Part shown: positions 26,762 through 35,908 of the stretch, in pieces
Layout of the letters: each line of letters opens with the position of its first letter
Position numbering within the stretch: position 1 is the stretch's first letter
NCBI GenBank assembly: GCA_007693845.1
Contig: RECV01000142.1
Coordinates: forward strand, 1 to 64,000
DNA from: Phycisphaerales bacterium
GTDB lineage: Bacteria; Planctomycetota; Phycisphaerae; Phycisphaerales; SM1A02
Direction: 5' to 3'
DNA: 64,000 nucleotides
Translations under genes and position numbers: made by a program
Notes under the pieces: model-generated
The model's input: the letters and a program-made list of their open reading frames with translations, nothing else
What the model was told of the DNA's origin: nothing
Databases searched by the model: none

Positions 26762-28027
26762 TCAATCGCCGACCGTCGGCCATCCCTCGGGCAACAGAAA
26801 CGCCTCCGGGTCGAACCGCGCGCCCGTCTCCGGGTGACGCACGGTTCGCTTGACCACGAAGTCAAAGAGCAGGGGATTTTTGCGGTAGATCTCGTTGAGG
26901 TGCTCTCGCTCTTCAGCCGTGATCAAGCCGTGCCTCTGCAGCGCGCGGGTCTGCACGACGACATTTACCGCGGGAATCGGGTAGTCACTGCCATTGATCA
27001 GGCGATGATGCAGATCGGGTCTTTCCAGCAGCCGCCGAAGCGCCTCGTCGAGGTGGTTGACGAACGTGATTGCTGACAATTCTGCGAACAACAGCTCCTC
27101 GTAGGATGGTTCATCCATCATGCGAAGCAGCAGCTCAATGCCGGGAATCAGATCTGACGAAGCGGCGTCTTTGTCATCCAGATCCGGAAAGGACCCGTCG
27201 CTTGCTGCATGCAGCGCAACCACGGTCACCCCGCGATCAAGCGGCCGACGGAGGCGCAGCGGATTGCCCACTTCCTGACTGGCGGCTTCCACCGCATGCT
27301 CGTGGCCCGTGTGTGTGAGCAGGATCATCTCACACTCGCGCATGGCGTCGTAAAACGGATCATACGCCTCATCCGCCGGATCGATCAGCATCGTGTTCGG
27401 CAGCCACTTGACGTAGCGCGCCCCGCGATCCGCCCACGCGTGCAATCGTTCGATCGCATCTTCTCGTGCAGGATGAATCGAAATTACCGGCACGAAGTTC
27501 GCATCCGAAGTCTCGAACACCTCCCAGACCGACTCGTTCGGGACGTCAATCGGCGTCATGTCCGGCTTGGGCGTGCCCTCTTCATCGTGCGCCCGCTCAA
27601 GCGCGTAGAGGAAGAACATCGTCTGCTCCGGGAAGTGCGCGATGAGTCTTTCCAGCCGATCGATGTATTGCGCTTCGAGATCATCGCCCCACTCCACACC
27701 CGCGCCGCTCATATAGACCTCCGTGCGCAGGCGGCGGATCGGATGACGCCACGACCGCCAACTTGGGTGGATCTCGCGGGTGATATGATGCACATGCGCA
27801 TCGGCGAATCGCTCGAGATCAAGATCCGACAATGCTCGTTCAAGCAGTTCGTTTGCCCCCGGCGACAGGACGTCTTCGAGTTCTTCCGCCGCTACCGGGT
27901 CGAACGCACCGCCGATCTGGTCGACCAATAACTGGCATCCCGTCAAGGGAAGCACGATCAGCGCTGCCATCAGCATCGCGGAGAGACCTCGGAACCACTC
28001 TTTTCCAGTTCTGATCGAATCGCACAT
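26762..28027 (-). CDS. Lipoprotein amidohydrolase-like metal-dependent hydrolase
   Basis: A 421-residue exported lipoprotein. The N-terminal hydrophobic segment ends in the lipobox LTGC (Cys about residue 30). The mature part has a TIM-barrel amidohydrolase pattern: FADAHVHH early (HxH metal pair), FVPVISIHP, LLTHTGHEHAVEAA, VVALHAASDG and the late aspartate in INGSDYPIPA. Related proteins are the amidohydrolase_2 decarboxylase/hydrolase group. The substrate is unknown. The frame extends to ATG 28063, but ATG 28027 gives a better signal peptide and has a -10-like TATCGT six bases before it. The gene is convergent with the helicase and tail-to-head with the small zinc protein gene. Confidence 0.72.
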   Translation of the reverse strand: MCDSIRTGKEWFRGLSAMLMAALIVLPLTGCQLLVDQIGGAFDPVAAEELEDVLSPGANELLERALSDLDLERFADAHVHHITREIHPSWRSWRHPIRRLRTEVYMSGAGVEWGDDLEAQYIDRLERLIAHFPEQTMFFLYALERAHDEEGTPKPDMTPIDVPNESVWEVFETSDANFVPVISIHPAREDAIERLHAWADRGARYVKWLPNTMLIDPADEAYDPFYDAMRECEMILLTHTGHEHAVEAASQEVGNPLRLRRPLDRGVTVVALHAASDGSFPDLDDKDAASSDLIPGIELLLRMMDEPSYEELLFAELSAITFVNHLDEALRRLLERPDLHHRLINGSDYPIPAVNVVVQTRALQRHGLITAEEREHLNEIYRKNPLLFDFVVKRTVRHPETGARFDPEAFLLPEGWPTVGD

Positions 28028-28033
28028 ATCGAC

Positions 28034-28039
28034 ACGATA
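28034..28039 (-). promoter_or_regulatory. -10-like TATCGT, leaderless promoter candidate for the lipoprotein hydrolase
   Basis: On the minus strand TATCGT ends six bases before the ATG at 28027. ATGACC, 18 bases further upstream, matches the -35 consensus at four positions. It overlaps the alternative upstream start codon. Confidence 0.4.
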
Positions 28040-28098
28040 TGGCACTCGGTAGCGGTCGGTCATTGCGGCAGCGGAGTCTGAGCACGCGCTGAGCCGGA

Positions 28099-28380
28099 TT
28101 ACCTGGCCTCGAAGAGGCGACGATTCGTGCCGTTCGGCCCGATCAGTGCGTGAACCTTGGTGTTGCACTTGGGGCAGCGGCCCTCGTAGGCGGTCTCATC
28201 CCGATTGCGATACATCCGGCCGTAGGTATGACAGCAGCGGAACCAGACCGAGAGAAACGGGCGCGCGGGGCCCTTCCTGGGCGGGGCGGCCGTCGGATTC
28301 AGTTCCTCGGGGTTGGCCTGCCTGAGCCCATCGATGTCAATGATGTCTCGAATCTCGTGGATCGGGCGTCGTCGCGGCAC
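28099..28380 (-). CDS. Small conserved zinc-binding protein
   Basis: A 93-residue protein. The N-terminal half is charged and proline-rich. The C-terminal half holds FLSVWFRCCHTYGRMYRN, then GRCPKCNTKV and ALIGPNGTN. The CCH and CPKC groups, about 25 residues apart, would form one zinc ribbon. I recognise it as a type of short protein seen in planctomycete genomes, but I know no function. The start is GTG at 28380 and no ribosome site is obvious. It lies upstream of the lipoprotein hydrolase on the same strand and is divergent from adk. Confidence 0.65.
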   Translation of the reverse strand: MPRRRPIHEIRDIIDIDGLRQANPEELNPTAAPPRKGPARPFLSVWFRCCHTYGRMYRNRDETAYEGRCPKCNTKVHALIGPNGTNRRLFEAR

Positions 28381-28509
28381 AGCAGATTCATCGGCCGGGG
28401 AGTGCGGTCGGCTTCAGTGTGGCCGGAACGATCGCCATCCCACCCAGATTGCCTGTTTGGCCCAAAATAACGATGATGGCGGGGATTTGAGGCCCAAATC
28501 GCGCTGCGT

Positions 28510-28538
28510 TTGCCCTTCCGCGGGACTTTCGCGATACT
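28510..28538 (+). promoter_or_regulatory. Sigma-70-like promoter of adk
   Basis: TTGCCC (28510-28515) and GATACT (28533-28538) are separated by 17 bases, each matching the consensus at four of six positions. The predicted leader is about 33 bases and contains GTGGAG as ribosome site. Confidence 0.45.
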
Positions 28539-28577
28539 GGTCGCTTGTGACTTTTTTCTCAAAGTGGAGACGTCCAC

Positions 28578-29195
28578 ATGTCGGATCGGTATCAGAGCTT
28601 GCTCCTTTTCGGCCCGCCGGGTGTCGGCAAAGGGACCCAGGGCAAACTGCTCGGCAGCATCCCGGGATTCGTCCACCTCGCCACGGGTGACATTTTTCGC
28701 GCGCTCGATAAGAACTCCGAGCTCGGCCAGCAGTTCATGGCGTACTCATCACGCGGCGAGCTGGTCCCGGATGAGTTGACCATCAAGGTCTGGCGCAATC
28801 ACGTCGAACATCTCATGAACGATGGCTGCTTCGATCCCGAACGGGATGTGCTGGTGCTGGACGGCATCCCACGAAGTTTGAACCAGGCGAAAACTATTGG
28901 TGAACACATCGATGTTCTCGCGGTGATTCACCTTGAGTGCCCCGACATCAACGAGATGATCACGCGCATGAAACGTCGCGCCGAGCAGCAGGGGCGGCAC
29001 GACGATGCCGATGAAAATGTCGTCCGCAAACGCTTCGAGGTGTACAAGGATGAAACCGCGCCGGTCCTCTCCTGCTACGACGCATCGCTGGTGACAAAGA
29101 TCAACCCGATCGGCACCCCCGCGGAAGTGCTGATGAACATTCTGAAGGTCGTCGTGCCGATCTACAGCAAGAACTTCGCGAACCCGCTCGCCTGA
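28578..29195 (+). CDS. adk: Adenylate kinase (short form)
   Basis: A 205-residue nucleoside monophosphate kinase that converts AMP and ATP to two ADP. The P-loop GPPGVGKGTQ is at residues 12-21. AMP-site segments HLATGDIFRA and VLDGIPRS follow (Ile where Phe is usual), and GRHDDADENVVRKRFEVY carries the catalytic arginines and DD. The lid between about residues 130 and 140 is short and has no zinc cysteines, so it is the short type. GTGGAG ahead of the ATG supports the start. It is convergent with gpmI with a 38-base gap and no clear terminator. Confidence 0.9.
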   Translation: MSDRYQSLLLFGPPGVGKGTQGKLLGSIPGFVHLATGDIFRALDKNSELGQQFMAYSSRGELVPDELTIKVWRNHVEHLMNDGCFDPERDVLVLDGIPRSLNQAKTIGEHIDVLAVIHLECPDINEMITRMKRRAEQQGRHDDADENVVRKRFEVYKDETAPVLSCYDASLVTKINPIGTPAEVLMNILKVVVPIYSKNFANPLA

Positions 29196-29233
29196 CGCTT
29201 CGCAGCAACCACCAGAAACTCGTCCGCCGCGCT

Positions 29234-30883
29234 TCACGATTGCCAAAGCGATCGGCCGGTCATCGTATTGGGCGGCGCGAGCCCCATCATCTCCAGCAAC
29301 GTGGGCGCGATATCCGCCAGGCGGCCGCCCTCACGCAGCGACCGGTTTCGGTACGCTTCACCCACGATCAAAAGCGGCACGTCGTATGTCGTGTGCGCGG
29401 TGTGGGGGGAATCATTTTCGGGTGACCACATTTGCTCCGCGTTGCCGTGATCGGCCGTCACGATCAGCGCGCCGCCGCACACCAGCGTCGCGCGCACGAT
29501 CTGGCCCACACACTCATCCACCACTTCGACCGCTTTTATCACCGCATCAAGATTGCCGGTGTGACCGACCATGTCCGGGTTGGCGAAGTTCACAATGAGC
29601 AGATCTTCGCAGTCCTCCGCGGCGAGACGTTGAAGAACCTCCCGGCACACCTCGCGCGCGCTCATCTCGGGTTTCTGGTCGTACGTGGAGACATCCTGCG
29701 GGCTGGGGCAGAGTTTCCGGCCCTCACCTTCGAACGGCTCTTCACGGTAATCATTGAAGAAGAACGTCACGTGCGCGAACTTCTCGGTCTCCGCGCAACG
29801 GAACTGTGTCCGGCCGGCGGCGCTGACCACCTGCCCCAGGATGTCCCGCATCTTCGGCGGCTTCTTGAAGGCGATCGCGTTGACCGGCAGCCCTTCTTCG
29901 TAGCCCGTCATCGCGCAGAAGTAGAGATTCCTGATGCGGTCGCCACGCGCAAAGCCCCCGCCCTGCACGTTCGCCCATGCCTCATCGTCGAACGTAAACG
30001 CTTTGGTGATCTGCCGCGGCCGATCACCACGAAAGTTGTAGAAAATGACCGCATCGCCTTCACCGATGAGCGTGCCTTCTGAATCCTCCTCCTGCACCAT
30101 GATCCGTGTCGGGTTGATGAACTCATCGCCCGTGCGGCTGGATTCGGTCGGATTTTCGTAGTACGCCTCGATCGCAGCGCGGGCGGAGGGCGCTTCCCGC
30201 AACAGTGAGGAATCAAACTTCTCGTGCGCAACCTCGCGGCCGGTCAGCAGGCGGTACGCCAGAGCGGTACGCTCCCACCGGTGATCGCGGTCCATGGCGT
30301 AGTACCGGCCGCAGACGCTGGCGATCCGCCCGATGCCGATCTCGCGCATCTTCGACTCGAGCTGATCAAGGTAACCGAGCGCCGTCTTCGGCCCGACGTC
30401 CCGGCCGTCGGTGATGATGTGAATGACGACCCGCTCGCCGGGAAAGTCCACACGCTTCGCCAGATCAAGCAGCGCGAAGAGGTGCTCGATATCCGAATGC
30501 ACCTGCCCGTCGGAGAGCAGCCCGAGCAGATGGACGCATCCGTCATTGGCTGCAGCGTGCTCGAACGCGCCGCGCAGGCCGGCGTTCTCGAAGAACGAAC
30601 CGTCGTGAATCGCGCGGGTGATCCGCATCACTTCCTGATCGACGATGCGCCCGGCTCCGATGTTCTGATGGCCGACTTCGCTGTTGCCCATCGTTCCTGG
30701 GGGCAGACCTGCATCCACGCCGCTGGTCTTGATCAGCGTATGCGGCCAGTCCTGTCGCAACTGATCATCCACCGGCGTGCGCGCCAGCTTGATCGCATTG
30801 AACGCATCGTGCGCTGCGTTCGGATTCTCACCCCATCCGTCGCGCACGATCAACACCGTCGGCTTCGCGGTGGACGCTGTCAT
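29234..30883 (-). CDS. gpmI: Cofactor-independent phosphoglycerate mutase
   Basis: A 549-residue alkaline-phosphatase-fold enzyme that interconverts 3- and 2-phosphoglycerate in glycolysis using two metal ions, usually manganese. The start VLIVRDGWG supplies the first metal aspartate. GNSEVGHQNIGAGR carries the phospho-accepting serine. The C-terminal VTADHGNAEQM and HTAHTTYDVPLL supply further metal ligands. The length is a little above the usual 510-515 residues. The ATG has GGGAGG about ten bases upstream and is preceded by an extended -10 element. Confidence 0.95.
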   Translation of the reverse strand: MTASTAKPTVLIVRDGWGENPNAAHDAFNAIKLARTPVDDQLRQDWPHTLIKTSGVDAGLPPGTMGNSEVGHQNIGAGRIVDQEVMRITRAIHDGSFFENAGLRGAFEHAAANDGCVHLLGLLSDGQVHSDIEHLFALLDLAKRVDFPGERVVIHIITDGRDVGPKTALGYLDQLESKMREIGIGRIASVCGRYYAMDRDHRWERTALAYRLLTGREVAHEKFDSSLLREAPSARAAIEAYYENPTESSRTGDEFINPTRIMVQEEDSEGTLIGEGDAVIFYNFRGDRPRQITKAFTFDDEAWANVQGGGFARGDRIRNLYFCAMTGYEEGLPVNAIAFKKPPKMRDILGQVVSAAGRTQFRCAETEKFAHVTFFFNDYREEPFEGEGRKLCPSPQDVSTYDQKPEMSAREVCREVLQRLAAEDCEDLLIVNFANPDMVGHTGNLDAVIKAVEVVDECVGQIVRATLVCGGALIVTADHGNAEQMWSPENDSPHTAHTTYDVPLLIVGEAYRNRSLREGGRLADIAPTLLEMMGLAPPNTMTGRSLWQS

Positions 30884-30924
30884 TCGGTCACATCCTCCCT
30901 GGTCGTAAGATCATCAAAGCTGCC

Positions 30925-30933
30925 ATCGTAACA
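30925..30933 (-). promoter_or_regulatory. Extended -10 (TGTTACGAT) upstream of gpmI
   Basis: On the minus strand TG-T-TACGAT is an extended -10 type element about 41 bases before the ATG. The predicted leader of roughly 35 bases contains the GGGAGG ribosome site. Confidence 0.3.
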
Positions 30934-31027
30934 CGCGGCGACGGCGCGTCCGGTGACCGGCGAGCCGAAGGAAGCTCAATCGCCCGGGCTACCCGTTGTG
31001 GTCTGTCCGTATTGACGGTTCCCGATC

Positions 31028-31056
31028 TTGTGAACCCGGCCGATCACGCGTATGCT
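31028..31056 (+). promoter_or_regulatory. Promoter TTGTGA-17-TATGCT, leaderless candidate for the YggS gene
   Basis: TTGTGA (31028-31033) and TATGCT (31051-31056) have ideal 17-base spacing. TATGCT ends six bases before ATG 31063, which makes this the best complete example of the start-adjacent promoters in this window. Confidence 0.5.
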
Positions 31057-31062
31057 TTTCAC

Positions 31063-31857
31063 ATGCCGACTGCCCAGGGAGAACGCGCGGGAATGCAGAT
31101 GCCATCGACGCTGAAGGAGCGTTACGAGCAGGTCAAGGCGCGGATCACCGATGCCGCTGCCCGCTCCGGTCGCCGATCCGACGAGATCATTCTCGTGGCG
31201 GTGACGAAGTACGCCGACATCGAGGATATTCGCGCTCTCATCGAGCTCGGACAGCGCGACTTCGGCGAGAACCGCGTGCAGAACCTGATTCAGCGCACCG
31301 CGCAAATTGAGGAGTTCCTCAAACGACGGCGTGAGTTGCCCAAAGGCGATGCCCTGCCGATGCCCAAAGACATCCGCTGGCACATGATCGGCCACCTGCA
31401 GCGCAACAAGGCCCGGAAGGTGCTCGAGCTGGCGCGACTGGTGCATTCGGTGGATTCCCTCCGGCTCGCGGAGGAAATTCAGCAGCACGCCAATCGACAG
31501 GAAGAACCGATCGAGGTTCTCGTGCAGGTCAACACGTCGGGGGAAAAGAGCAAGTACGGCATCGTCCCCGCCGCATCGCGTCACCTGGTCGAGCAGATCG
31601 AAACGACCATGAACATTCGCGTGCGCGGCCTGATGTGCATGGCGCCGCACTTCGAAGATCCGCAGCAGGCGCGCCCCTCCTTCGAACGCTGCCGCGAACT
31701 GTTCGATGACATCCGCAACGCGGGCGTCGTCACCGGTCGCTTCAACATTCTTTCGATGGGCATGACCAACGATTTTGAAGTGGCGATCGAGTGCGGCGCG
31801 AACATCGTCCGGGTCGGGTCGGCCATCTTCGGCGAACAGAGCGACAGCGAAGAGTGA
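31063..31857 (+). CDS. YggS-type PLP homeostasis protein
   Basis: A 264-residue PLP-binding protein of the YggS/PLPBP family, which controls free pyridoxal phosphate and amino acid balance rather than catalysing a known reaction. The PLP lysine is in LVAVTKYADIEDI, followed by the family segment GQRDFGENRVQNL. MIGHLQRNKAR, VNTSGEKSKYG, LMCMAP and SMGMTNDFEVAI complete the signature. ATG 31063 is chosen because of the promoter six bases upstream. ATGs at 31093 and 31099 (the latter with GGGA six bases before) would give a length closer to the family norm, so the first 10-12 residues are uncertain. It is convergent with rex. Confidence 0.9.
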   Translation: MPTAQGERAGMQMPSTLKERYEQVKARITDAAARSGRRSDEIILVAVTKYADIEDIRALIELGQRDFGENRVQNLIQRTAQIEEFLKRRRELPKGDALPMPKDIRWHMIGHLQRNKARKVLELARLVHSVDSLRLAEEIQQHANRQEEPIEVLVQVNTSGEKSKYGIVPAASRHLVEQIETTMNIRVRGLMCMAPHFEDPQQARPSFERCRELFDDIRNAGVVTGRFNILSMGMTNDFEVAIECGANIVRVGSAIFGEQSDSEE

Positions 31858-31993
31858 TTCGACGATCGGAGTTTCCACCGAACCGCGACTGACCGGTGAT
31901 TGTTTCCATTCGTGCCCTGCTCAAGCCGTGCGCTCGTCGGGGAACGAATGAGGTCCGCTGGAAAATTCGACCATTATGCTGGGGCGCGGGCGC

Positions 31994-32656
31994 TCACCGC
32001 TCGACTTCCTCATCCAGCGAGCCGGTCATTCCGAGTGAGATCTGGAAAGCAAGTTGTTCGAGTGAGAGGGAGAAGTCAACGCTGACCACGCTGACCGCAT
32101 CGTGCACATCGAGGCGGACCGGCGCGAAGTTGAGAATGCCCAACACGCCTGCTTCGATCAGCTTGTCCGCAACCTCCTGTGCCCCCGGTGCCGGCACGGC
32201 GACGATGCCGATCTTGATCTCCCGTTCCTTGACGAGCTTGGGCAGATCCTTCATCGGGCGAACCTTGTGGTTGGCGACTTCCGTGCCGACCACACTCGGT
32301 TCGGCGTCGAAGATGGCAACGATGTCGAAACCCTTCCGTGCAAATCGGCCGTAGGGCATGACCGCCCGGCCGATGTTGCCCGCACCGACGACCGCGGCGT
32401 TCCAGTTTCGGTCGGTGCCGAGGATTCGCTTCAATTGCCCGACGAGTTCCGGAATCCGGTATCCGATGCCCGGATAGCCGAACTGGCCGAAGTAGGCCAG
32501 ATCCTTCCGCACCTGGGCGTCGGTCAACCCGAGGGTCTGGCCGAGCTGCTTGGAACTGATCGTCTGCTGATCCCGTTCCGCCAGCAATTCCAGCTCGCGC
32601 AGGTAAAGACTCAGCCGCTTGACGGTCGGTTTCGGGATTTTTACGCGCGGCGTCAT
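31994..32656 (-). CDS. rex: Redox-sensing transcriptional repressor Rex
   Basis: A 220-residue repressor that senses the NADH/NAD+ ratio. An N-terminal winged helix (IPKPTVKRLSLYLRELELL, then SSKQLGQTLGLTDAQVRKDLAYFG) is followed by a Rossmann domain with VVGAGNIGRAV and a C-terminal domain-swapping helix (LEQLAFQISLGM). NADH binding releases Rex from promoters of anaerobic or fermentative genes. ATG 32656 fits the family start. A TTG at 32689 lies eight bases after a TACACT and could be used instead. It is divergent from metF across a short region. I found no canonical Rex palindrome there. Confidence 0.94.
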   Translation of the reverse strand: MTPRVKIPKPTVKRLSLYLRELELLAERDQQTISSKQLGQTLGLTDAQVRKDLAYFGQFGYPGIGYRIPELVGQLKRILGTDRNWNAAVVGAGNIGRAVMPYGRFARKGFDIVAIFDAEPSVVGTEVANHKVRPMKDLPKLVKEREIKIGIVAVPAPGAQEVADKLIEAGVLGILNFAPVRLDVHDAVSVVSVDFSLSLEQLAFQISLGMTGSLDEEVER

Positions 32657-32697
32657 GCCTCGAAAGCTCTCCAGATCGGCCGGGGTCAATGGCCCGC

Positions 32698-32703
32698 AGT
32701 GTA
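32698..32703 (-). promoter_or_regulatory. -10-like TACACT for rex
   Basis: TACACT on the minus strand would start a transcript near 32690, next to an in-frame TTG (32689) and about 35 bases before ATG 32656. Confidence 0.35.
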
Positions 32704-32753
32704 GCAGCGGCCACGGCCGATCGAGCGGATTCCCCGCGAGGAAGTCGTGAATC

Positions 32754-32762
32754 TGTTAGAAT
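32754..32762 (+). promoter_or_regulatory. Extended -10 TGTTAGAAT for metF
   Basis: TG-T-TAGAAT ends 11 bases before ATG 32774, giving a leader of only a few bases. GAGGAAG at 32738-32744 would instead serve a GTG start at 32747, so the two signals point to different starts. Confidence 0.45.
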
Positions 32763-32773
32763 GGCGCGCCGCC

Positions 32774-33688
32774 ATGCACATTCGAGATATTTTCGAAAGA
32801 CACTCCACCACCTTCAGCTTTGAGTTCTTCCCCCCCAAGACCGACAAAGCTTGGGATGCCCTCTTCAAGCGCATCAGCGACTTTGAAACGCTGGCTCCCT
32901 CATTTGTTTCCGTCACCTACGGGGCCGGCGGCTCGACCCGGGAGCGAACCCACGATCTCGTCGTTCGGCTGAAGCGTGAAACCAAGCTGGACCCGATCCC
33001 GCACCTCACGACGGTTCTCCAGAAGCGTGCGGAGATCGACCGAATCCTCGAGCGGTACGCGGAAGCAGGGATTTCGAACATTCTCGCCTTGAAGGGTGAC
33101 CCGCCGAGCAGTGTGGACGACTATGACCCCGATGCGGATGAGTTTCCCCACGCGATCGATGTCGTCCGTCATATCCGGAAGTTCAACGAGTCCGGAAAGC
33201 ACTCCGACTCGCGCGGATTCGGCATCGGCGTGGCCGGTTTTCCCGAGGGTCATCCCGCCACGCCCAACACGCTGATGGACATCGAGTATCTCAAGCAGAA
33301 GGTCGATGCCGGCGCGGATTACATCTGCACGCAGATGTTCTTCGACAACCGGGCGTTCTACGACTACTGCGAACGGTGCGAACTGCACGGCATCAACGTG
33401 CCGATCCTCGCCGGCCTCATGCCCATCACGTCCCTGAAGGGCATGAAACGCATGGGTGATCTGTCCGGCGGGACGAACTTCCCCGCGCCGCTGCAGCGCG
33501 CCATCTACCGCTGCCAGGATGATCCCGATGCCGTCCAGCGCGTGGGCATTCACTGGGCCACCGAACAGGCCCGCGATCTGATCGACAACGGCGTGCGCGG
33601 CATCCACTTCTACACGCTCAACCGCTCGGACGCGACCAGCGAGATCTACCGAACGCTCGGCGTGAAGGACTCTGCCGCGCTGCGATGA
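32774..33688 (+). CDS. metF: Methylenetetrahydrofolate reductase
   Basis: A 304-residue FAD enzyme that reduces 5,10-methylene-THF to 5-methyl-THF for methionine synthesis. The family N-terminus TFSFEFFPPKTDKAW carries the catalytic glutamate. FVSVTYGAGGSTRERT, ILALKGDPP, GVAGFPEGHP and CTQMFFDNRAFYDY are all present. ATG 32774 matches homologues. GTG 32747 would add nine residues and has a Shine-Dalgarno. It is divergent from rex and convergent with speA, so it is transcribed alone. Confidence 0.95.
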   Translation: MHIRDIFERHSTTFSFEFFPPKTDKAWDALFKRISDFETLAPSFVSVTYGAGGSTRERTHDLVVRLKRETKLDPIPHLTTVLQKRAEIDRILERYAEAGISNILALKGDPPSSVDDYDPDADEFPHAIDVVRHIRKFNESGKHSDSRGFGIGVAGFPEGHPATPNTLMDIEYLKQKVDAGADYICTQMFFDNRAFYDYCERCELHGINVPILAGLMPITSLKGMKRMGDLSGGTNFPAPLQRAIYRCQDDPDAVQRVGIHWATEQARDLIDNGVRGIHFYTLNRSDATSEIYRTLGVKDSAALR

Positions 33689-33759
33689 ATCACGGGGTGA
33701 CCGTTCGTCGATCGCCCGCCGTCACCACGAGAGAAGGCAGAAACTGATCCGGCGCGGCG

Positions 33760-35757
33760 TCACTCAAGGTAGGTGTAGCCGGCCAGCCCCGATTCGTACG
33801 AACGCACCAGCATGTTGCTGTCGCTGACGGTCAGGCGGCGCGTTCGCACCGCGTGTTCGCACTCTTTGCGGAACTGCTGGAACAACCGGTCCACATCGTA
33901 CTGAACGTAGGAAAGCACTTCGCGGATTGAATCGCCCTCGACGACGTCATCGATCCACCATTCGCCGTTTTCATCCAGCCGCACGTGAACGAGATGCGTA
34001 TCGCCGAACAGGTTATGCAGATCACCGAGCGTTTCCTGGTACGCGCCGACGAGAAACGCCGCGAGGTAGTACCGGTCGCCCTGTTGAATCGGGTGCAACT
34101 CGAGGACGTTCTTGATGTCGGTCGGATCGATAAAGCGGTCAATTTTACCGTCGGAGTCGCAGGTGATATCCGCCAGTGTCGCGCGCCGACTCGGCCGCTC
34201 ATCCAGCCGGTGGATGGGCATGATCGGAAAGAGCTGATCGATCGCCCACGAGTCGGGCAGTGACTGGAAGATTGACAGATTGCAGAAATAGGTATCGCTC
34301 ATCGAGCTTTCGAGATCCTGCAACTCCTCGGGAATGGTCTTGAGCTGGCGGCAGACATCACGAATCTTCGCGCAGAGCGACCAATACAGGCGATCAACCA
34401 CCGCGCGGTAGGGCAGTGCGAGATGGCCGAAACGAAAGAGGTTGATCGCTTCGTCCCGCGCCTGCTGCGCATCGTGGTAACACTCGAGCATCCGGTCGGT
34501 GGACATGATCCGGTGCGCTTCGATGAGATCCAGAACGGGACGCGGCAGATTCTCGCGCTCGTCCACGCCCAACTCGTCCATCGCTTCGTCCAGTGAATAC
34601 CGGTCAAGCTGGTTCGAGCCGAGCACATCAAACACCAGGACACTGTGGTGAGCAACCATGGCGCGGCCGCATTCGGTAATGATCGTCGGGTGCGGCACTT
34701 TCTCATCATCGCACATCGCGCCGACACGGTAGATGACGTTGTTCGCATACTCCTTGAGGGAGTAGTTCATCGAGAATTCGAAGTCGGTCATGCTGCCGTC
34801 GTAGTCGACGCCGAGCCCGCCGCCCACATCAAGATACTTCAGCCCGGCCCCCATTTTTGACAGCTCGACGTAGATGCGCGTCAGTTCGTTGATGGCGTTG
34901 TTCACGCTCCGGATGTCGTGGATCTGCGAGCCGATGTGGCAGTGCAGCAGGTGCAGGCAGTCGGGCATGTCATTTTGCTTGAGCATGTCCACCGCCTGAA
35001 GAACTTCCGAAATCGAGAGTCCGAACTTCGCCCTCGCGCCGCTGGAATACTTCCATCGCCCGGCGCCGGATGAATCGAGTTTGACCCGGACGCCAACGCG
35101 CGGACGAACATCGAACCGCTCGGCCGCCTTGAGAATCAGATCCAGTTCCGAGAGGTTCTCAATCACCGGCGTGATGTTACGGCCGAGCTTTTTGGCCAGC
35201 GTCACGAAGTCGATGTACCGACCTTCCTTGAAACCGTTACAGATGATCGGCGTTTCCGGATGGTCGCTTGTCAGCCCGAGCACCGCCAGCAACTCGGGCT
35301 TGGAGCCGACTTCCAGCCCGAACCCGAGCGGTGCGCAGTTCCGGTAGACCTGCTCGGCCAGATGCCGCTGCTGATTGACCTTGATCGGGTAAACCGCGCG
35401 GTACTTGCCTTGATAGTTGTTCTCCACGATCGCTTCGGCAAAGGCATCGTGCAGATCGTGAATGCGCTGCTTCAGCAGGTCGCTGAACCCGATCAGGACC
35501 GGCGTGTTCAGATCGCGCGCTTCCAGCCCCTTGATGACCTCGTAAATGTCGATCTCACGTTCGGCATTCCGGTCGGGTCGCACCACGACGTGTCCCCGCT
35601 CATTGATCTGGAAGAAACCCTGCCCCCACGCCTCGATCTGGTAGAGATCGCGCGATGAATCCAGCGTCCAGACCGCACCGGCGGCCTTGTCAACGTTCTG
35701 CTTGGGCTTCGTGCCCGGCGTGTTCGCCCGGGCTTTCTGCTGTTTCGTGGGGGGCAT
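33760..35757 (-). CDS. speA: Biosynthetic arginine decarboxylase
   Basis: A 665-residue PLP enzyme of fold III, about the length of E. coli SpeA (658). It decarboxylates arginine to agmatine, the first step of putrescine and spermidine synthesis. The PLP lysine is in VYPIKVNQQRH. The segments LHLLHCHIGSQIHDI and YLDVGGGLGVDYDG are typical, and ITECGRAMVAHHSVLVFD lies in the barrel. ATG 35757 with GAGG upstream is preferred over the open frame to 35841. Later polyamine genes are not adjacent, though two spermidine-synthase-like proteins occur elsewhere in the window. Confidence 0.95.
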   Translation of the reverse strand: MPPTKQQKARANTPGTKPKQNVDKAAGAVWTLDSSRDLYQIEAWGQGFFQINERGHVVVRPDRNAEREIDIYEVIKGLEARDLNTPVLIGFSDLLKQRIHDLHDAFAEAIVENNYQGKYRAVYPIKVNQQRHLAEQVYRNCAPLGFGLEVGSKPELLAVLGLTSDHPETPIICNGFKEGRYIDFVTLAKKLGRNITPVIENLSELDLILKAAERFDVRPRVGVRVKLDSSGAGRWKYSSGARAKFGLSISEVLQAVDMLKQNDMPDCLHLLHCHIGSQIHDIRSVNNAINELTRIYVELSKMGAGLKYLDVGGGLGVDYDGSMTDFEFSMNYSLKEYANNVIYRVGAMCDDEKVPHPTIITECGRAMVAHHSVLVFDVLGSNQLDRYSLDEAMDELGVDERENLPRPVLDLIEAHRIMSTDRMLECYHDAQQARDEAINLFRFGHLALPYRAVVDRLYWSLCAKIRDVCRQLKTIPEELQDLESSMSDTYFCNLSIFQSLPDSWAIDQLFPIMPIHRLDERPSRRATLADITCDSDGKIDRFIDPTDIKNVLELHPIQQGDRYYLAAFLVGAYQETLGDLHNLFGDTHLVHVRLDENGEWWIDDVVEGDSIREVLSYVQYDVDRLFQQFRKECEHAVRTRRLTVSDSNMLVRSYESGLAGYTYLE

Positions 35758-35908
35758 GTCACGACCTCGAACGGGACGGGATTCGGAAGGGGAACGTGCG
35801 ATCTCCACGATATCAGCTTGGACAGTCGGATTCTCGCGCAACGGTGTTGCGTTGAGGAAATTTTTCGCGCGGCATGGCCATCGGCAGGCCGATTTGCCCC
35901 GGCCGGGT

